A stretch of 10,834 bases of DNA, from the NCBI GenBank assembly GCA_937975725.1, contig CALJUL010000046.1:1-10834 (forward strand), in the 5' to 3' direction. The stretch is from an uncultured Pseudoxanthomonas sp. (lineage in GTDB: Bacteria > Pseudomonadota > Gammaproteobacteria > Xanthomonadales > Xanthomonadaceae). The notes beneath the pieces were generated by a model. That model made no database searches. It was not told the origin of the DNA and was given only the letters and a program-made list of their open reading frames with translations. The translations under genes and the position numbers were made by a program. This document shows, one piece after another, positions 1 to 7,029 of the stretch (the stretch's first letter is position 1; the number at the start of each line of letters is the position of its first letter).

Positions 1-127
1 CGGCAGCCTGGGCTTCGGTCGCGGTCGCGGCGGCGTCAGCAGCGGCGTCGGCGGCCTGTTCCTGGTTCGAGCACGCAGCCAGGGCGAAACCCAGAGCCAG
101 CGCGATCAGAGCCTTGTTCATGGTCAT
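1..127 (-). CDS. Small alanine-rich lipoprotein, N-terminal part (3' end outside window)
   Basis: The visible 42 codons begin MTMNKALIALALGF and form a short signal peptide ending in the lipobox L-A-A-C (Cys19). The chain then runs SNQEQAADAAADAAAT and is almost all Ala, Asp, Gln and Thr. This is the usual look of a small secreted lipoprotein anchored by its N-terminal cysteine; the function is unknown. The ATG at 127 is chosen because GAGGAA (136-141, minus strand) sits 8 nt upstream; a second ATG two codons later (121) is less well spaced. Codons such as GCT and CTG recur in the leader, and the strong -35 box upstream suggests good expression. The gene lies downstream of the thiolase on the same strand but has its own promoter and a hairpin between them. 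It continues off the left edge, so length and C-terminus cannot be judged. Confidence 0.8.
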   Translation of the reverse strand, partial: MTMNKALIALALGFALAACSNQEQAADAAADAAATATEAQAA

Positions 128-157
128 CGTTGAATTTCCTCGTCGTTAGTTAGGCAA

Positions 158-171
158 CGCGCAATTGCGCG
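158..171. repeat. 14-bp perfect palindrome at the lipoprotein transcript start
   Basis: CGCGCAATTGCGCG reads the same on both strands. It lies just downstream of the predicted -10 box (180-185) of the lipoprotein gene, so it would fall at or just after the transcription start. It could be an operator or a 5'-UTR hairpin; the sequence does not decide. Confidence 0.5.
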
Positions 172-179
172 CCTGCAAC

Positions 180-207
180 ATGATGACAAGCCCATTACTG
201 CTGTCAA
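180..207 (-). promoter_or_regulatory. Sigma70-type promoter of the lipoprotein gene
   Basis: On the minus strand a perfect TTGACA (207-202) is followed after 16 bp by CATCAT (185-180), 4 of 6 matches to TATAAT. A TG one base before the -10 makes it an extended -10. The predicted start is near 173, giving a leader of roughly 45 nt before the ATG at 127. A second TTGACA lies 25 bp further upstream (232-227) without a matching -10. Confidence 0.6.
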
Positions 208-235
208 GCGGCCGGCCGGTCATCTTTGTCAATCC

Positions 236-247
236 GTTGTTAACAAC
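236..247. repeat. 12-bp perfect palindrome GTTGTTAACAAC
   Basis: This AT-rich palindrome lies about 30 bp upstream of the lipoprotein -35 box and just beyond the hairpin that follows the thiolase gene. Its AT content stands out from the surrounding DNA. It could bind a regulator of the lipoprotein promoter; no family is recognised. Confidence 0.4.
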
Positions 248-253
248 TTCGGG

Positions 254-280
254 GCGGAGAAAAGCCGTCGCTTTCTCCGC
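254..280 (-). terminator. Hairpin downstream of the thiolase gene, terminator-like
   Basis: GCGGAGAAAAGC (254-265) pairs with GCTTTCTCCGC (270-280) around a 4-nt loop, giving 11 base pairs with one bulged A. It begins 16 bp beyond the thiolase stop codon. The minus strand has no T-tract after the stem, so it is not a textbook intrinsic terminator. It separates the thiolase from the lipoprotein promoter. Confidence 0.5.
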
Positions 281-296
281 TCCCGTGTCGCGTGGT

Positions 297-1472
297 TCAG
301 ACCACTTCGACGGCGATGGCGGTGGCTTCGCCGCCGCCGATGCACAGGCTGGCGACGCCGCGCTTCAGTCCGCGCGCGCGCAGCGCGTTGACCAGGGTGA
401 CGACCAGCCGCGCGCCGGACGCGCCGATGGGATGGCCCAGCGCGCAGGCGCCGCCGTTGACGTTGACCTTCTCGTGCGGAATGCCCAGTTCCTTGATCGG
501 CGCCATGGCGACCACGGCGAAGGCTTCGTTGATCTCGTACAGGTCCACGTCCTCGACCTTCCAGCCGACCTGCTTGAGCAGCTTGTCGATGGCCGCGACA
601 GGCGCGGTGGTGAACCACTCCGGCTGGTGCGAGAAGGTGGCATGGCCGGCGATGCGCGCCAGCGGCCGGATGCCGCGCCTGGCGGCTTCGTCGGCGCTCA
701 GCAGCACGGTGGCGGCGGCGCCGTCGGAGATGCTGGAGGAGCTGGCGGCGGTGACCGTGCCGTCCTTCTTGAAGGCGGGCTTGAGGGTGGGGATCTTGGC
801 GGTGTCGGACTTGCCTGGCTGCTCGTCCGTGGCCACTTCCACTTCGCCCTTGCGGCTGGCGACCTTGACCGGGACGATCTCGGCGGCGAAGGCGCCGTTG
901 GCGATCGCGGCCTGCGCGCGGCTGACCGATTCGATGGCGTAGGCGTCCTGGTCCTCGCGGGTGAAGCCGAACTTGGCCACGGTGGCCTCGGCGAACACGC
1001 CCATGGCCTGGCCGTCGTAGGGGTTGGTCAGGCCGTCCCAGGCCATGTGGTCCACCGCCTGGAAGTTGCCGTAGCGGTTGCCGGTGCGCGAGTTGGGGAT
1101 CAGGTGGGGCGCGTTGCTCATGGACTCCATGCCGCCGGCGATCACCACGTTGGCCGAGCCGGCCTTGATCAGGTCGTGGCCGAACATGATGGCCTTCATG
1201 CCGGAGCCGCAGACCTTGTTGATGGTGGTGGCGCCGGCCGCGTCGGGCACGCCGGCCGCGCGCGCGGCCTGGCGGGCGGGCGCCTGGCCGAGGTTGGCGG
1301 GCAGCACGCAGCCCATGATGACCTCGGACACGTCGGCGGCGGGGACGCCCGACTGTTCCAGCGCGGCGGCGATGGCCGCGGCGCCCAGGGTGGGCGTGGG
1401 CACGCCGTTGAACTGGCCCAGGAAGGAGCCGATGGCGGTGCGCTTGGCGGCGGCGATGACGATGTCGGACAT
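297..1472 (-). CDS. Acetyl-CoA C-acyltransferase (thiolase)
   Basis: This 391-residue protein has the full length of a biosynthetic or degradative thiolase. All thiolase landmarks are present: the nucleophile Cys88 in NKVCGSGMKA, GGMESMSNAPH (113-123), NEAF (315-318), His347 in GGACALGHPIGASGAR, and Cys377 in SLCIGGGEA near the end. Enzymes of this family condense or cleave acetoacetyl-CoA or 3-ketoacyl-CoA in the cytoplasm; this one looks most like an acetyl-CoA acetyltransferase. Sequence alone does not separate that from a longer-chain 3-ketoacyl-CoA thiolase, so I give no symbol. The ATG at 1472 follows GGGGAG about 9 nt upstream. It diverges from the DUF2189 gene over 128 bp and carries a likely promoter there. 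Its product, acetyl-CoA, is the end point of the Leu and Val degradation steps encoded elsewhere in the window. Confidence 0.95.
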   Translation of the reverse strand: MSDIVIAAAKRTAIGSFLGQFNGVPTPTLGAAAIAAALEQSGVPAADVSEVIMGCVLPANLGQAPARQAARAAGVPDAAGATTINKVCGSGMKAIMFGHDLIKAGSANVVIAGGMESMSNAPHLIPNSRTGNRYGNFQAVDHMAWDGLTNPYDGQAMGVFAEATVAKFGFTREDQDAYAIESVSRAQAAIANGAFAAEIVPVKVASRKGEVEVATDEQPGKSDTAKIPTLKPAFKKDGTVTAASSSSISDGAAATVLLSADEAARRGIRPLARIAGHATFSHQPEWFTTAPVAAIDKLLKQVGWKVEDVDLYEINEAFAVVAMAPIKELGIPHEKVNVNGGACALGHPIGASGARLVVTLVNALRARGLKRGVASLCIGGGEATAIAVEVV

Positions 1473-1503
1473 GCGTGGGGGCTCCCCGTGGTGTGAGGCG
1501 CCG

Positions 1504-1533
1504 ATTATCCCGCTCTCGGCCGAGCCCGGGCAA
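1504..1533 (-). promoter_or_regulatory. Likely promoter of the thiolase gene
   Basis: On the minus strand TTGCCC (1533-1528, 4 of 6 matches) and GATAAT (1509-1504, 5 of 6) are 18 bp apart. The predicted start near 1497 leaves a leader of about 25 nt before the ATG, which contains the ribosome binding site GGGGAG. Confidence 0.5.
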
Positions 1534-1600
1534 ATCGGCCGTTCGTCCCTGCATTTCCCCGGCCGCCCCGGCGTATGCTGGGCGGCGAGGAGGGGGACCC

Positions 1601-2374
1601 ATGCCGGAACAGCATCCGACCGATCCCGCGCTGCGGCCGTTCGTCGTGCCGTGCGCGCGCCTGGGCATGGGCGCGCCCTGGCGCTGGCTGCGCGCGGGCT
1701 GGGCCGACCTGCGCCGCGCGCCGGGCCTGTCGCTGCTGTTCGGCGGCGCGATCGTGCTGGTGAGCGCCTGCATTTCCTGGCTGGCCTATGCGCTGGGGCG
1801 CTTCGCGCTGCTGGCGACCCTGCTGTCGGGCTTCGTGTTCGTGGCGCCGCTGATCTGCGTGGGGCTGTACTGCGTGAGCCGGGGGCTGGAGCAGGGCCGG
1901 CAGCCGCGGTTGCGGGATTCCTTCGTGCTGGCCCGGCGCGTGCTGGGGCAGGCGGGCGTGTTCGCGCTGGGACAGGGCGTGATCATCCTGCTGTGGTCGC
2001 GCGCCGGCATGGTGGTGGGCGCGCTGTTCCCGTTCGACGGGGCCACGCCGGGCGCCTTCTGGGAATATCTGGCGCTGGGCTCGGCGGTCGGTGCGGTGTT
2101 CGCGGGGCTGACGTTCGCGGTGACGGCGTTCTCGCTGCCGATGATCGCCGACCGCGACGTGGACATGGTCACCGCAGCGGTGTCCAGCGTGCACGCGGTG
2201 ATGCGCAACAAGGGCGTGATGGCGCTGTGGGGGCTGCTGCTGGTCGGGCTGACGGCGGTCGGGTTCGCCACGGCGCTGCTGGGGCTGGGCATCCTGATGC
2301 CGTGGCTGGCCTATTCGGTCTGGCATGCCTACCGGGAAACATTGGACGCTTCGGCGTGGCCGTCTCTGGAGTGA
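1601..2374 (+). CDS. DUF2189-type integral membrane protein
   Basis: The 257-residue product is strongly hydrophobic. After a 40-residue N-terminal part ending in WADLRRAPG, membrane segments lie at about 43-65, 66-92, 117-142, 158-180 and 207-240. The segment SLPMIADRDVDMVTA (178-192) and the closing LAYSVWHAYRETL are what I recognise as DUF2189 hallmarks. The family has no established function; it is an inner-membrane protein. The frame is open further upstream, but the ATG at 1601 has AGGAGG seven bases before it, so I start there. A weak -10-like TATGCT sits at 1574-1579. The autotransporter gene starts 65 bp downstream on the same strand with no hairpin seen between them, so the two may be co-transcribed. 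Family call is good; role unknown. Confidence 0.85.
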   Translation: MPEQHPTDPALRPFVVPCARLGMGAPWRWLRAGWADLRRAPGLSLLFGGAIVLVSACISWLAYALGRFALLATLLSGFVFVAPLICVGLYCVSRGLEQGRQPRLRDSFVLARRVLGQAGVFALGQGVIILLWSRAGMVVGALFPFDGATPGAFWEYLALGSAVGAVFAGLTFAVTAFSLPMIADRDVDMVTAAVSSVHAVMRNKGVMALWGLLLVGLTAVGFATALLGLGILMPWLAYSVWHAYRETLDASAWPSLE

Positions 2375-2439
2375 GCGCGGTGCGGGGCCGGGGCGGGAGC
2401 GCGCCTGCAAGGGCGCATCGGCGACAGGGAGGAGGGGGA

Positions 2440-5352
2440 ATGGAAACGAACGGCATGGGCGGACGCGCGGTCCGCGGGACGCTTTCGGTCTGGCTGGCGG
2501 CGACGACGCTGGCGCTGGCCTCCTGCGGGGGCGGAGGCGGGGGCTCGACGGTGCGCCCCGATCCGCCGCCTCCGCCGCCGACCGGGGTGGGATTCACGCC
2601 GAACGTGGCCATCGACGCCACGCTGACCCAGGTCAATGCGCCGGCCGTCGCCAACCAGAATCCGCCGGCGTCCCTGCCGCAGTACAGCCAGCACCTGCAA
2701 CTGATCCGGGCCGCCGGCCCGCTGGGCTGGGGGCTGACCGGGCAGGGCGTCACCATCGGTTTCGTCGACACCGGGGTGAACCGCAACCACCCGGCGTTGA
2801 GCGGGCGGGTCGGCCCCAGCTTCATCCATGTCAACCCCGCCACCAACAACACCGGCGTGGACGACGTGGTCGGCCACGGCACGGTGGTGGCGCAGATCGC
2901 GGCCGGCCGCGGCATCGGCAACTGGGGCGGCGGCGTGGCGCCGGACGCGCGCATCGTGTCCTCGCGCATCATCAACGACACGCGCCCGGACGACGACGGC
3001 TCCGGCGAGGGCAACGAGATCCGCGCCGGGCAGGGCTACGGCGATTTCTTCCGCAGCATCAACAGCGAACTGGCGGGCGCGGGCGCACGCATCATCAACA
3101 ACTCCTGGGGCGGCCTGTACTGGAACGATCCGGCGCTGACCGCCGAACTGGCCTCGGCGTACCGCGATTTCGTCGTCGGGCGTGGCGGCCTGATCGTGTT
3201 CGCCAACGGCAACGCCGGCGGCATTCCCGGCCTGCGCGCCAACCCATCCGACAACGCCGCGCTGCCCAGCCTGTCCGCGGCCGCCGCCGACCTGGAGCGC
3301 GGCTGGCTGACCGTGGCGGCGCTGGACCCGGACAACCCATTGCAACTGACCAGCTATTCGCAGGCCTGCGGCATCGCCATGAATTACTGCCTGGCGGCGC
3401 CGGGCAACGTGGTCTTCATCGATCCCGCCGCGCGCGTCGGCGACGCCGGCTACGACCTGTACCGCGGCGGCGGCACGTCGTACGCCGCACCGCAGGTGTC
3501 CGGCGCGGCGGCGGTGGTGTGGTCGGCGTTCCCCTATTTCACCAACGACCTGGTCCGGCAGACGCTGCTGGGCACGGCGCGCGACCTCGGCGCGCCCGGT
3601 GTGGACCCGGAATTCGGCTGGGGCCTGCTGGACGTGAGCCGCGCGGCGAACGGTCCCGGCAACTTCGCCTGGGGCGACGTCAGCGTGTCCTTCAGCGGCC
3701 ACTCGGTGTGGCGCAACGAGATTGTCGGCGCCGGCGGGCTGATCAAGTCCGGCAGCGGCGTGCTGACCCTGCTCAACTACCAGTCCTATACCGGCGACAC
3801 CCGCGTGCAGCAGGGTGGTTTGGACATCCGCTATGGCTTGTCGTCGAACCTGAGCATCGCCCAGGGCGCGACGGTGTGGGCGCGCGGCAGCCTCAACGGC
3901 AACGTCGCCAACAGTGGCCTGTTCCTCAACGGCGCCGAGAACGAAGCGTGGATCGTGAACGGGCACAGCTTCACCCAGACCGCCACCGGCAACCTGGGCG
4001 TCTGGCTGGGGAGCCCGCTGCGGGTCGGGGGCGCGGCGAACCTCAACGGCCAGGTGTCGGTGCTGGGAGTGAAGAGCGGCTACGTCACCCAGGCCCGGGA
4101 AACCCTGCTGACCGCGTTCGGCGGCGTCAACGGCACCTTCAGCAGCCTGAAGGGCGCACCCAACGTGTTCCTGCAGGCATCGCTGGCCTACGACCCCAAC
4201 AACGTGTTCCTGGACATCGCCCGCATCGACGTGTCGCGCGCGGTGGCGGCGCTGGGGCTGCCGATGCCCACGCAGGCTTCGGCCGTGCGGGTGGAAGCGG
4301 CGATGTCGGCCATCGACGGCCAGTTGGCGGGGCAGGCGCCGGCCGGCATCGGGCAGGACTTCATCGACGCCGCCGGCAGATTGCAGCAGGCCGCCAGCGT
4401 GGCCGAGGCCGATGCGTCGCTGCGCAGCCTGTCCGGCGAACTGCACGCGGTCGCCGACGCGATGACCTACGACGTGATCGCCGCCGGCCGCCGCGCGCTG
4501 GGCGTGCACGCGGCGGGCCGCGCCGCGGGCGGCAGGGCGGGACAGGACTGGTACCAGGCGCTGGGCGCGCCGGGGCAGGGCGCGCTGGGCATCGCGCGCT
4601 ACCGCGCGGACGGCTGGATGCTGGGCAGCGAGGGGCGCCTGGGCGCACACGGTTTTGCTGGCATGGCGTTCGGCGAGACCCTCGCCGCCGGCGGCGTGCA
4701 GGGAGGCCGCGACCGGGGCCGCGACCGCCAGACCCAGGCCATGCTCTATGCCGGCGCCGAACTGGACGGCGTGCATGTGGTGGGCCTGCTGGGTTCGGGC
4801 CGTTTCGACCGCCGGATCGACCGTGGCCTGTGGCTGGGCGAGCAGGTGCAGGGCGTCGCCAGCGGCCATGCCGGCCGCTACTTCACCGCCAGCGTGGAAG
4901 CCGGCCGCCGTCTCGGCGGCGACGACGCCTGGCTGGCGCCGTATGCGGGCGCGGAATACGTGCGCCTGCAGCGCGCCGGTTTCCTGGAAACCGGCGCGGA
5001 CGGCTTCGGCCTGATGACCCGCGACAGCCACAGCCAGCGCCTGCAGGCGCTGGCCGGCCTGCGCGCGCAACGCGCATGGCGGAACACGGCGCTCGGGCCG
5101 CTGGCCCTGCACGCGTATGCGGAATGGCAACGGACATTGGACGCGCAAGGCGTCGCGGTGGATGCCAGCTTCGTCGGAGCGGACAGTTGGTCGCCGCTGG
5201 CGGCCGTGGACCGGCGCGGCCGGATGCTGGGCGCCGCCCTGGAATGGATGCCGTGGGAAGCCGCGACGCTTTCCTTCGGCTATGACCGGGGCGACAACGG
5301 CAGCCATGGCGACGACCGCCAGTGGTCTTCGCGGTTGCGGATCGGGTTCTGA
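2440..5352 (+). CDS. Subtilisin-family (S8) autotransporter lipoprotein
   Basis: The product has 970 residues. The N-terminus is a signal peptide ending in a lipobox (L-A-S-C, Cys29), followed by a glycine run and a proline run (to about 47). The S8 protease domain covers about 85-405: Asp110 (GFVDTGV), His146 (GHGTVVAQIA), oxyanion Asn258 (FANGN) and Ser347 (GGGTSYAAPQVSG). Cys310 and Cys317 are spaced as in other S8 autotransporters and probably form a disulfide. A passenger-associated beta-helix repeat lies at about 432-463 (GGLIKSGSGVLTLLNYQSYTG). A C-terminal beta-barrel of about 270 residues ends in Phe970. The protein should be exported by Sec, carried across the outer membrane by its own barrel, and act outside. 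Lipid anchoring resembles NalP of Neisseria and SphB1 of Bordetella; substrates are unknown. The ATG at 2440 has AGGAGG at 2430-2435. The upstream frame is open for over 1 kb but antisense to the thiolase gene, so it is rejected. Confidence 0.93.
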   Translation: METNGMGGRAVRGTLSVWLAATTLALASCGGGGGGSTVRPDPPPPPPTGVGFTPNVAIDATLTQVNAPAVANQNPPASLPQYSQHLQLIRAAGPLGWGLTGQGVTIGFVDTGVNRNHPALSGRVGPSFIHVNPATNNTGVDDVVGHGTVVAQIAAGRGIGNWGGGVAPDARIVSSRIINDTRPDDDGSGEGNEIRAGQGYGDFFRSINSELAGAGARIINNSWGGLYWNDPALTAELASAYRDFVVGRGGLIVFANGNAGGIPGLRANPSDNAALPSLSAAAADLERGWLTVAALDPDNPLQLTSYSQACGIAMNYCLAAPGNVVFIDPAARVGDAGYDLYRGGGTSYAAPQVSGAAAVVWSAFPYFTNDLVRQTLLGTARDLGAPGVDPEFGWGLLDVSRAANGPGNFAWGDVSVSFSGHSVWRNEIVGAGGLIKSGSGVLTLLNYQSYTGDTRVQQGGLDIRYGLSSNLSIAQGATVWARGSLNGNVANSGLFLNGAENEAWIVNGHSFTQTATGNLGVWLGSPLRVGGAANLNGQVSVLGVKSGYVTQARETLLTAFGGVNGTFSSLKGAPNVFLQASLAYDPNNVFLDIARIDVSRAVAALGLPMPTQASAVRVEAAMSAIDGQLAGQAPAGIGQDFIDAAGRLQQAASVAEADASLRSLSGELHAVADAMTYDVIAAGRRALGVHAAGRAAGGRAGQDWYQALGAPGQGALGIARYRADGWMLGSEGRLGAHGFAGMAFGETLAAGGVQGGRDRGRDRQTQAMLYAGAELDGVHVVGLLGSGRFDRRIDRGLWLGEQVQGVASGHAGRYFTASVEAGRRLGGDDAWLAPYAGAEYVRLQRAGFLETGADGFGLMTRDSHSQRLQALAGLRAQRAWRNTALGPLALHAYAEWQRTLDAQGVAVDASFVGADSWSPLAAVDRRGRMLGAALEWMPWEAATLSFGYDRGDNGSHGDDRQWSSRLRIGF
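2530..2576 (+). repeat. Inverted repeat in the Gly/Pro coding segment of the autotransporter
   Basis: GGCGGAGGCGG (2530-2540) is the exact reverse complement of CCGCCTCCGCC (2566-2576), 25 bp apart. The arms encode the glycine run after the lipidated cysteine and the proline run that follows. This is low-complexity DNA prone to slippage and to mRNA hairpin formation near the gene start. Confidence 0.55.
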
Positions 5353-5370
5353 GGAAACGGCGAAAGGATG

Positions 5371-5400
5371 GCCCGCTTCCCCGGTTCTTGGGAGGCGGGC
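5371..5400 (+). terminator. Hairpin after the autotransporter gene, terminator-like
   Basis: GCCCGCTTCCC (5371-5381) pairs with GGGAGGCGGGC (5390-5400) over 11 pairs, including one G-T wobble, around an 8-nt loop. It starts 19 bp after the stop codon. No T-tract follows on the plus strand, so termination efficiency is uncertain. Confidence 0.55.
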
Positions 5401-5438
5401 AGAGAAGAGGAGCATGGCCTGTATGGCTACGCCGGGCG

Positions 5439-5549
5439 GGTCATCCCGTTCCGGTTGTGCGAAGCCAAGTCGGCGGGTCCGAGTGGCAATGCCGCTGCTG
5501 GATCAGCCGCGTTCCGGCCCGGCCCAGCAGGCCGTGCACTCGGATGACC
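5439..5549. repeat. Nested inverted repeats between convergent genes
   Basis: TCCGAGTG (5478-5485) pairs with CACTCGGA (5537-5544), enclosing CTGCTGG (5495-5501) and CCAGCAG (5524-5530). A competing pair is GGTCATCC (5439-5446) with GGATGACC (5542-5549). The word GGCAATGCCGC occurs twice (5485-5495 and 5554-5564). No gene is seen in the 222 bp between the autotransporter and the acyl-CoA dehydrogenase; this structured DNA and the flanking hairpins fill it. Confidence 0.45.
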
Positions 5550-5550
5550 T

Positions 5551-5567
5551 GCGCGGCAATGCCGCGC
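5551..5567 (-). terminator. Hairpin after the acyl-CoA dehydrogenase gene
   Basis: GCGCGGCAATGCCGCGC is a near-perfect palindrome with 7-8 bp arms around a 1-3 nt loop. It lies 7 bp beyond the stop codon of the minus-strand acyl-CoA dehydrogenase gene. There is no T-tract; it may terminate transcription or protect the 3' end. Confidence 0.4.
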
Positions 5568-5574
5568 GAGCAAA

Positions 5575-6732
5575 TCATCCTCGCCCTTCGAACAACTCCC
5601 GGCCTATGAGCATGCGGCGGATTTCGTTGGTGCCGGCGCCGATGGCGTAGAGCTTGGCGTCGCGCAGCAGGCGGCCGGCGGGATATTCGTTGATGTAGCC
5701 GTTGCCGCCCAGCGACTGGATGGCTTCCAGCGTCACCTGCACGGCGGCTTCCGACGCATGCAGCAGGCAGCCCGCCGCAGCCGCGCGCGAGCCGTGGCCG
5801 CTGTCGAAACCGCGCGCGACCTCGTAGGCGAACGCGCGGCTGGATTGCAGCGCGGTGTACATGTCGGCCAGCTTGCCCTGCATCAGGCCGAAGGTGCCGA
5901 TGGCCGCGTCGAACTGCTTGCGCTCGCGCACGTAGGGCAGGGCGAGGTCCATCGCCGCCTGCATCAGGCCGATCGGGCCGCCGCTCAGCACCAGCCGCTC
6001 GGTGTTCAGGCCGCTCATCAGCACGCGCACGCCGTGGTTCACTTCGCCCAGCACGTTCTCCGCGGGAATCTCGCAGTTCTCGAACACCAGTTCGCAGGTG
6101 TTGCTGCCGCGCATGCCCAGCTTGTCCAGCTTCTGCGCGGTGGAGAATCCCTGCATGCCGCGCTCGACGATGAAGGCGGTCATGCACTTGCTGCCCGCGT
6201 CCTTGCCGGCGGTACGCATGTAGACCAGCAGCACGTCGGCTTCCGGCCCGTTGGTGATCCACATCTTGTTGCCGTTGGCGACCCACACGCCGTCCTTGAG
6301 TTCGGCGCGGCAGCTCATCGAGCCGACCACGTCCGAACCGGCGCCCGGTTCGCTCATCGCCAGCGCGCCCTTCCACTCGCCGCTGCACAGCTTCGGCAGG
6401 TACCTGCGGCGCTGCGCGTCGTTGCCGTTGAGGTAGAGGTTGGACACGCACAGGTTGGAGTGCGCGCCGTAGCTCAGGCCGACCGAACCGGACGCGCGCG
6501 AGATCTCCTCCATCGCCACCAGGTGCGCCAGATAGCCCAGGCCGCTGCCGCCGAACTCGGGATCGACGGTGATCCCCAGCAGCCCCAGCTCGCCCAGCTT
6601 GGGCCACAGGTCCTGCGGGAAGGCGTTGTCGTGGTCGATCTGCGCCGCGCGCGGCGCGATCTCGGCCTGCGCGAAACGCTGCACGGCTTCGCGCAGCGCG
6701 TCGATCTCTTCACCCAGCGGAAATGGCTGCAT
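5575..6732 (-). CDS. liuA: Isovaleryl-CoA dehydrogenase-type acyl-CoA dehydrogenase
   Basis: The 385-residue flavoprotein has standard family length. It carries the FAD-binding signature LAMSEPGAGSD (124-134) and the C-terminal signature QSLGGNGYINEYPAGRLLRD (339-358). The catalytic base appears to be Glu245 in SGLNTERLVLSGGPIGLMQ, the position used by isovaleryl-CoA dehydrogenases. The site used by medium-chain enzymes is Gly-Ala here (YAIGAGTNEIRR, 362-373). These two facts point to IVD over a general acyl-CoA dehydrogenase. It oxidises isovaleryl-CoA to 3-methylcrotonyl-CoA in leucine catabolism and passes electrons to ETF. The ATG at 6732 has AAGGAGG a few bases upstream; the longer upstream frame is not supported. 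A -10-like TACACT sits at 6792-6787 with no good -35. The usual liu partners (methylcrotonyl-CoA carboxylase, hydratase) are not in the window. Confidence 0.93.
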   Translation of the reverse strand: MQPFPLGEEIDALREAVQRFAQAEIAPRAAQIDHDNAFPQDLWPKLGELGLLGITVDPEFGGSGLGYLAHLVAMEEISRASGSVGLSYGAHSNLCVSNLYLNGNDAQRRRYLPKLCSGEWKGALAMSEPGAGSDVVGSMSCRAELKDGVWVANGNKMWITNGPEADVLLVYMRTAGKDAGSKCMTAFIVERGMQGFSTAQKLDKLGMRGSNTCELVFENCEIPAENVLGEVNHGVRVLMSGLNTERLVLSGGPIGLMQAAMDLALPYVRERKQFDAAIGTFGLMQGKLADMYTALQSSRAFAYEVARGFDSGHGSRAAAAGCLLHASEAAVQVTLEAIQSLGGNGYINEYPAGRLLRDAKLYAIGAGTNEIRRMLIGRELFEGRG

Positions 6733-6945
6733 GGCCCCTCCTTGCCCATAAGAAAGTACGGCGCACCGCGCGCGTCCCCGTTGCGGAGTGTAGCCGGCGG
6801 CGCCGGAAATGCTGGCCTGCACCGCACCATGTGCGGGATGCGCGCGCCGCGCCTGTGCCGATCGAATGATTGACGGAGCGTTGTGCCGGGTACGTTCGTG
6901 CAGGCGGGAGGATTCTGGGCTCCGGTTCGCTCTCCCATCCCGGTC

Positions 6946-6965
6946 CTCCCCCGCGTGCGGGGGAG
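6946..6965. repeat. GC-rich REP-like hairpin
   Basis: CTCCCCCGC (6946-6954) and GCGGGGGAG (6957-6965) are perfect reverse complements separated by 2 nt. Outer CCCG (6939-6942) and CGGG (6966-6969) extend the stem with a bulge. It looks like the short palindromic extragenic elements common in xanthomonad genomes, but only one copy is seen here. Confidence 0.5.
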
Positions 6966-7006
6966 CGGGCGGATTGCGATGCGGGGAGCGATGTCGAAGT
7001 GTCAAG

Positions 7007-7029
7007 CCGTCAGGCCGCAGGCCCGACGG
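7007..7029 (-). terminator. Hairpin after the amino acid dehydrogenase gene
   Basis: CCGTCAGGCC (7007-7016) pairs with GGCCCGACGG (7020-7029) around GCA, with one A-C mismatch. It begins 9 bp after the dehydrogenase stop codon. Only two T residues follow the stem on the minus strand, so it is a weak intrinsic terminator at best. Confidence 0.5.

Noticed and set aside
227..232. Second TTGACA upstream of the lipoprotein gene as another promoter
   Set aside because: No -10-like hexamer at 16-18 bp; the position holds GCTTGA.
165..1496. Plus-strand open frame across the thiolase gene
   Set aside because: Antisense shadow rich in Gly, Ala and Asp; the minus strand encodes a complete thiolase with all catalytic residues.
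1536..1545. Further copy of the TetR operator (CGGCCGTTCG, and a similar string near 1638)
   Set aside because: Only a partial match to the core without the flanking TGCTATTT half; expected by chance in DNA this GC-rich.
1078..2439. Open upstream extension of the autotransporter reading frame
   Set aside because: It runs antisense through the thiolase and through the DUF2189 gene in another frame. The ATG at 2440 has a ribosome binding site and a proper lipoprotein signal.
2329..5415. Minus-strand open frame of over 1000 codons opposite the autotransporter
   Set aside because: High-GC antisense shadow. The protein is low-complexity in His, Arg and Ala with no recognisable domain, while the plus strand encodes an intact protease and barrel.
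7000..7005. TTGACA on the minus strand after the amino acid dehydrogenase, as an IVD promoter
   Set aside because: The sequence at the -10 distance is GCATCG, and the IVD start is over 260 bp away.
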